Shown one piece after another: positions 62,098-64,000 of a stretch of 64,000 nucleotides of DNA. The stretch covers positions 1 through 64,000 of the forward strand of contig JAKPAG010000075.1 in the NCBI GenBank assembly GCA_029779535.1. The letters are read 5' to 3'. The translations under genes and the position numbers were made by a program. The notes beneath the pieces were generated by a model. It was not told where the DNA came from. It did not search any database and worked only from the letters and a program-made list of their open reading frames with translations. Source of the stretch: Pseudomonadota bacterium. GTDB lineage: Bacteria > Pseudomonadota > Alphaproteobacteria > Sphingomonadales > Sphingomonadaceae. How positions within the stretch are numbered: the stretch's first letter is position 1; the number at the start of each line of letters is the position of its first letter.

Positions 62098-63014
62098 AGG
62101 CCGCATCCGTACTCGAAACGATTGGCCGCACGCCGCATGTCCGGCTGGCGCGGCTGTTTCCCGATGCCCAGGTCTGGGTCAAGAACGAACGGAGCAACCC
62201 TGGCGGGTCGATCAAGGACCGGATCGCGCTCGCCATGATCGAGGCTGCCGAGGCGAGAGGCGAGCTTGCCCCGGGGGCCACGATCATCGAGCCGACGTCG
62301 GGTAACACCGGCGTCGGCCTTGCCCTGGTCGCGGCGGTCAAGGGATACCGGCTGATCCTGGTGATGCCCGAAAGCATGTCGATCGAGCGCCGCCGCCTGA
62401 TGCTGGCCTATGGCGCTGAATTCGCGCTTACTCCCCGTGAAAAAGGGATGAAGGGGGCGATCGAACACGCGCTGGCGCTGCAGGCCGCCACGCCCGGCGC
62501 ATGGATGCCGCAGCAGTTCGAGAACCCGGCCAACATCGACGTCCATGCCAGGACCACCGCGCAGGAGATCCTGGCCGATTTCGCGGACCAGCCGTTCGAC
62601 GCGCTGATCACCGGGGTTGGCACCGGGGGCCACCTCACCGGGGTTGCGGGGGTGCTCAAGGCCGCCTGGCCGGCGCTCAGGGTCTATGCGGTCGAACCGA
62701 CGCTTTCGCCGGTGATCAGCGGCGGGCAAGCGGCGCCGCACCCGATCCAGGGCATCGGCGCGGGCTTCATTCCCGCCAATCTCGACACCCGGCTGCTTGA
62801 CGGGGTGATCCAGGTCGAACCCGACGAGGCCAGGGCCTGGGGCCGCCGCTCCGCGCGCGAGGAAGGGCTGCTGGTCGGCATCTCCTCGGGCGCCACCCTG
62901 GCGGCGATTGCCCGAAAACTGCCCGATTTGCCGCAAGGCGCGCGGGTGCTGGGGTTCAACTACGATACCGGCGAGCGCTATCTCTCGGTCGCCGAATTCC
63001 TGCCCACCGAATGA
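62094..63014 (+). CDS. Cysteine synthase family PLP enzyme
   Basis: [81 protein letters not shown] start overlapping the upstream stop. Confidence 0.93.
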   Translation: MKAASVLETIGRTPHVRLARLFPDAQVWVKNERSNPGGSIKDRIALAMIEAAEARGELAPGATIIEPTSGNTGVGLALVAAVKGYRLILVMPESMSIERRRLMLAYGAEFALTPREKGMKGAIEHALALQAATPGAWMPQQFENPANIDVHARTTAQEILADFADQPFDALITGVGTGGHLTGVAGVLKAAWPALRVYAVEPTLSPVISGGQAAPHPIQGIGAGFIPANLDTRLLDGVIQVEPDEARAWGRRSAREEGLLVGISSGATLAAIARKLPDLPQGARVLGFNYDTGERYLSVAEFLPTE

Positions 63015-63041
63015 CCGCCCCCGCCCACTGGAGTAACCGCC

Positions 63042-63227
63042 ATGGCTGACAAGCCGACCCTTTCCATCGCCCGCTCCCCGGCTTCGCCCGGCGGCGAGCG
63101 CCACGCCGAAACGCTGGCAGCCGTCCGCGCGGCGCTCGACACGCTGCGCTTTGGCCAGGTTGTGCTGACCGTCCACGAAGGCAAGGTGGTGCAGCTCGAC
63201 GTCACCGAAAAGCAGCGCTTCGGCTGA
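63042..63227 (+). CDS. DUF2292 small protein (YezD-like)
   Basis: VRAALDTLRFGQVVLTVHEGKVVQLDVTEKQRF. Confidence 0.85.
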   Translation: MADKPTLSIARSPASPGGERHAETLAAVRAALDTLRFGQVVLTVHEGKVVQLDVTEKQRFG

Positions 63228-63240
63228 CCTGCCCGCCACG

Positions 63241-63954
63241 ATGACCACCAAGCGGGCGCTGATCATCCGCCACGTTCCCTACGAAGGTGTCGCTGGCTAC
63301 CGCACTCCGATCGAGGCGGCGGGCTATGTCATCGACCGCGTCGACGTGGCCGATCCGGGTTTTGGGGCGCTGGACCTGTGCGAGCCGGACCTGCTCATCA
63401 TGATGGGCGGGCCGATGGGCGTGTACGAACAGGACCGTCATCCCTGGATCGCCTGCCAGCTGCGCCGGCTCGCGCTGCGCCTCGCGGCGGACCGCCCGAC
63501 GCTGGGGGTGTGCTTCGGCGCGCAGATGATCGCGGCGGCCCTGGGGGCAGAGGTCTATCCCGGCCCGGTCAAGGAGGTCGGCTTTCACCCGGTAACGGTG
63601 CACGATCACGCGCTGGACGGCCCCTTGCGCCACCTGGCCGGCGTGCCGATCCTGCACTGGCACGGCGATACCTTCACGCTGCCCGCCAATGTCGAGCTGC
63701 TCGCGTCGAGCCATGTCTACGATCACCAGGCCTTCCGGCGCGGCCGCAACCTGCTGGCGCTGCAGTTTCACGCGGAAATGGGCGAGGACGAACGGTTCGA
63801 CGCCTGGATCGAGGAATGGCCCGAATCCGTCCAAGAAGCCGGCGGAACCTTGGCCGACTTGCGCGATTTGCACGATCGGCACGGCCCGGCCGCCGTTGCC
63901 GCTGGCCGGGCGATGATCGCCGATTGGCTGCGCGCGCTGGAGGAACAGGGCTGA
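63241..63954 (+). CDS. Class I glutamine amidotransferase-like protein (GMP synthase-like)
   Basis: LLIMMGGPMGVYEQDRHPWI, LGVCFGAQMIAAALG nucleophile elbow, LLALQFHAEMG. Confidence 0.9.
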   Translation: MTTKRALIIRHVPYEGVAGYRTPIEAAGYVIDRVDVADPGFGALDLCEPDLLIMMGGPMGVYEQDRHPWIACQLRRLALRLAADRPTLGVCFGAQMIAAALGAEVYPGPVKEVGFHPVTVHDHALDGPLRHLAGVPILHWHGDTFTLPANVELLASSHVYDHQAFRRGRNLLALQFHAEMGEDERFDAWIEEWPESVQEAGGTLADLRDLHDRHGPAAVAAGRAMIADWLRALEEQG

Positions 63955-64000
63955 GCCTTCGCGGTGATTGCCCCCGCCCGCGGCGCTGATCCGCCCTGCG

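Overview
A 64 kb, GC-rich, densely coding bacterial chromosome window with no rRNA, IS element or CRISPR array. Gene content and order (ChpT, DUF3297, DUF6456, GTA-type holin, yajC-secD-secF, accB-accC, TonB receptors) suggest an alphaproteobacterium, most likely Sphingomonadales. About 50 protein genes, 5 tRNAs (Pro-GGG, Leu-TAG, Val-CAC, a CAT-anticodon tRNA, Pro-TGG) and a class A RNase P RNA (minus strand) are supported. Most of the window is core housekeeping. The very long ORFs opposite real genes are GC-driven shadow frames. Three loci stand out. (1) A DUF6456 / XRE-regulator divergent pair shares short sequence motifs with the promoter of a detached GTA-type holin gene about 6 kb away. 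(2) A chromosomal ParA / ribbon-helix-helix-like protein / TPR-SPOR cluster has a second Sel1-SPOR gene divergent to it and a CtrA-like box in the shared intergenic region. (3) A co-directional cluster of TonB receptor, MFS, TauD, RBBP9-type hydrolase, cysteine synthase, DUF2292 and GATase1 genes looks like a sulfur-scavenging pathway. It is preceded by a perfect 17-bp inverted repeat and flanked by TSUP and ChrA transporters. All family calls come from reading motifs by eye; no database search was run.
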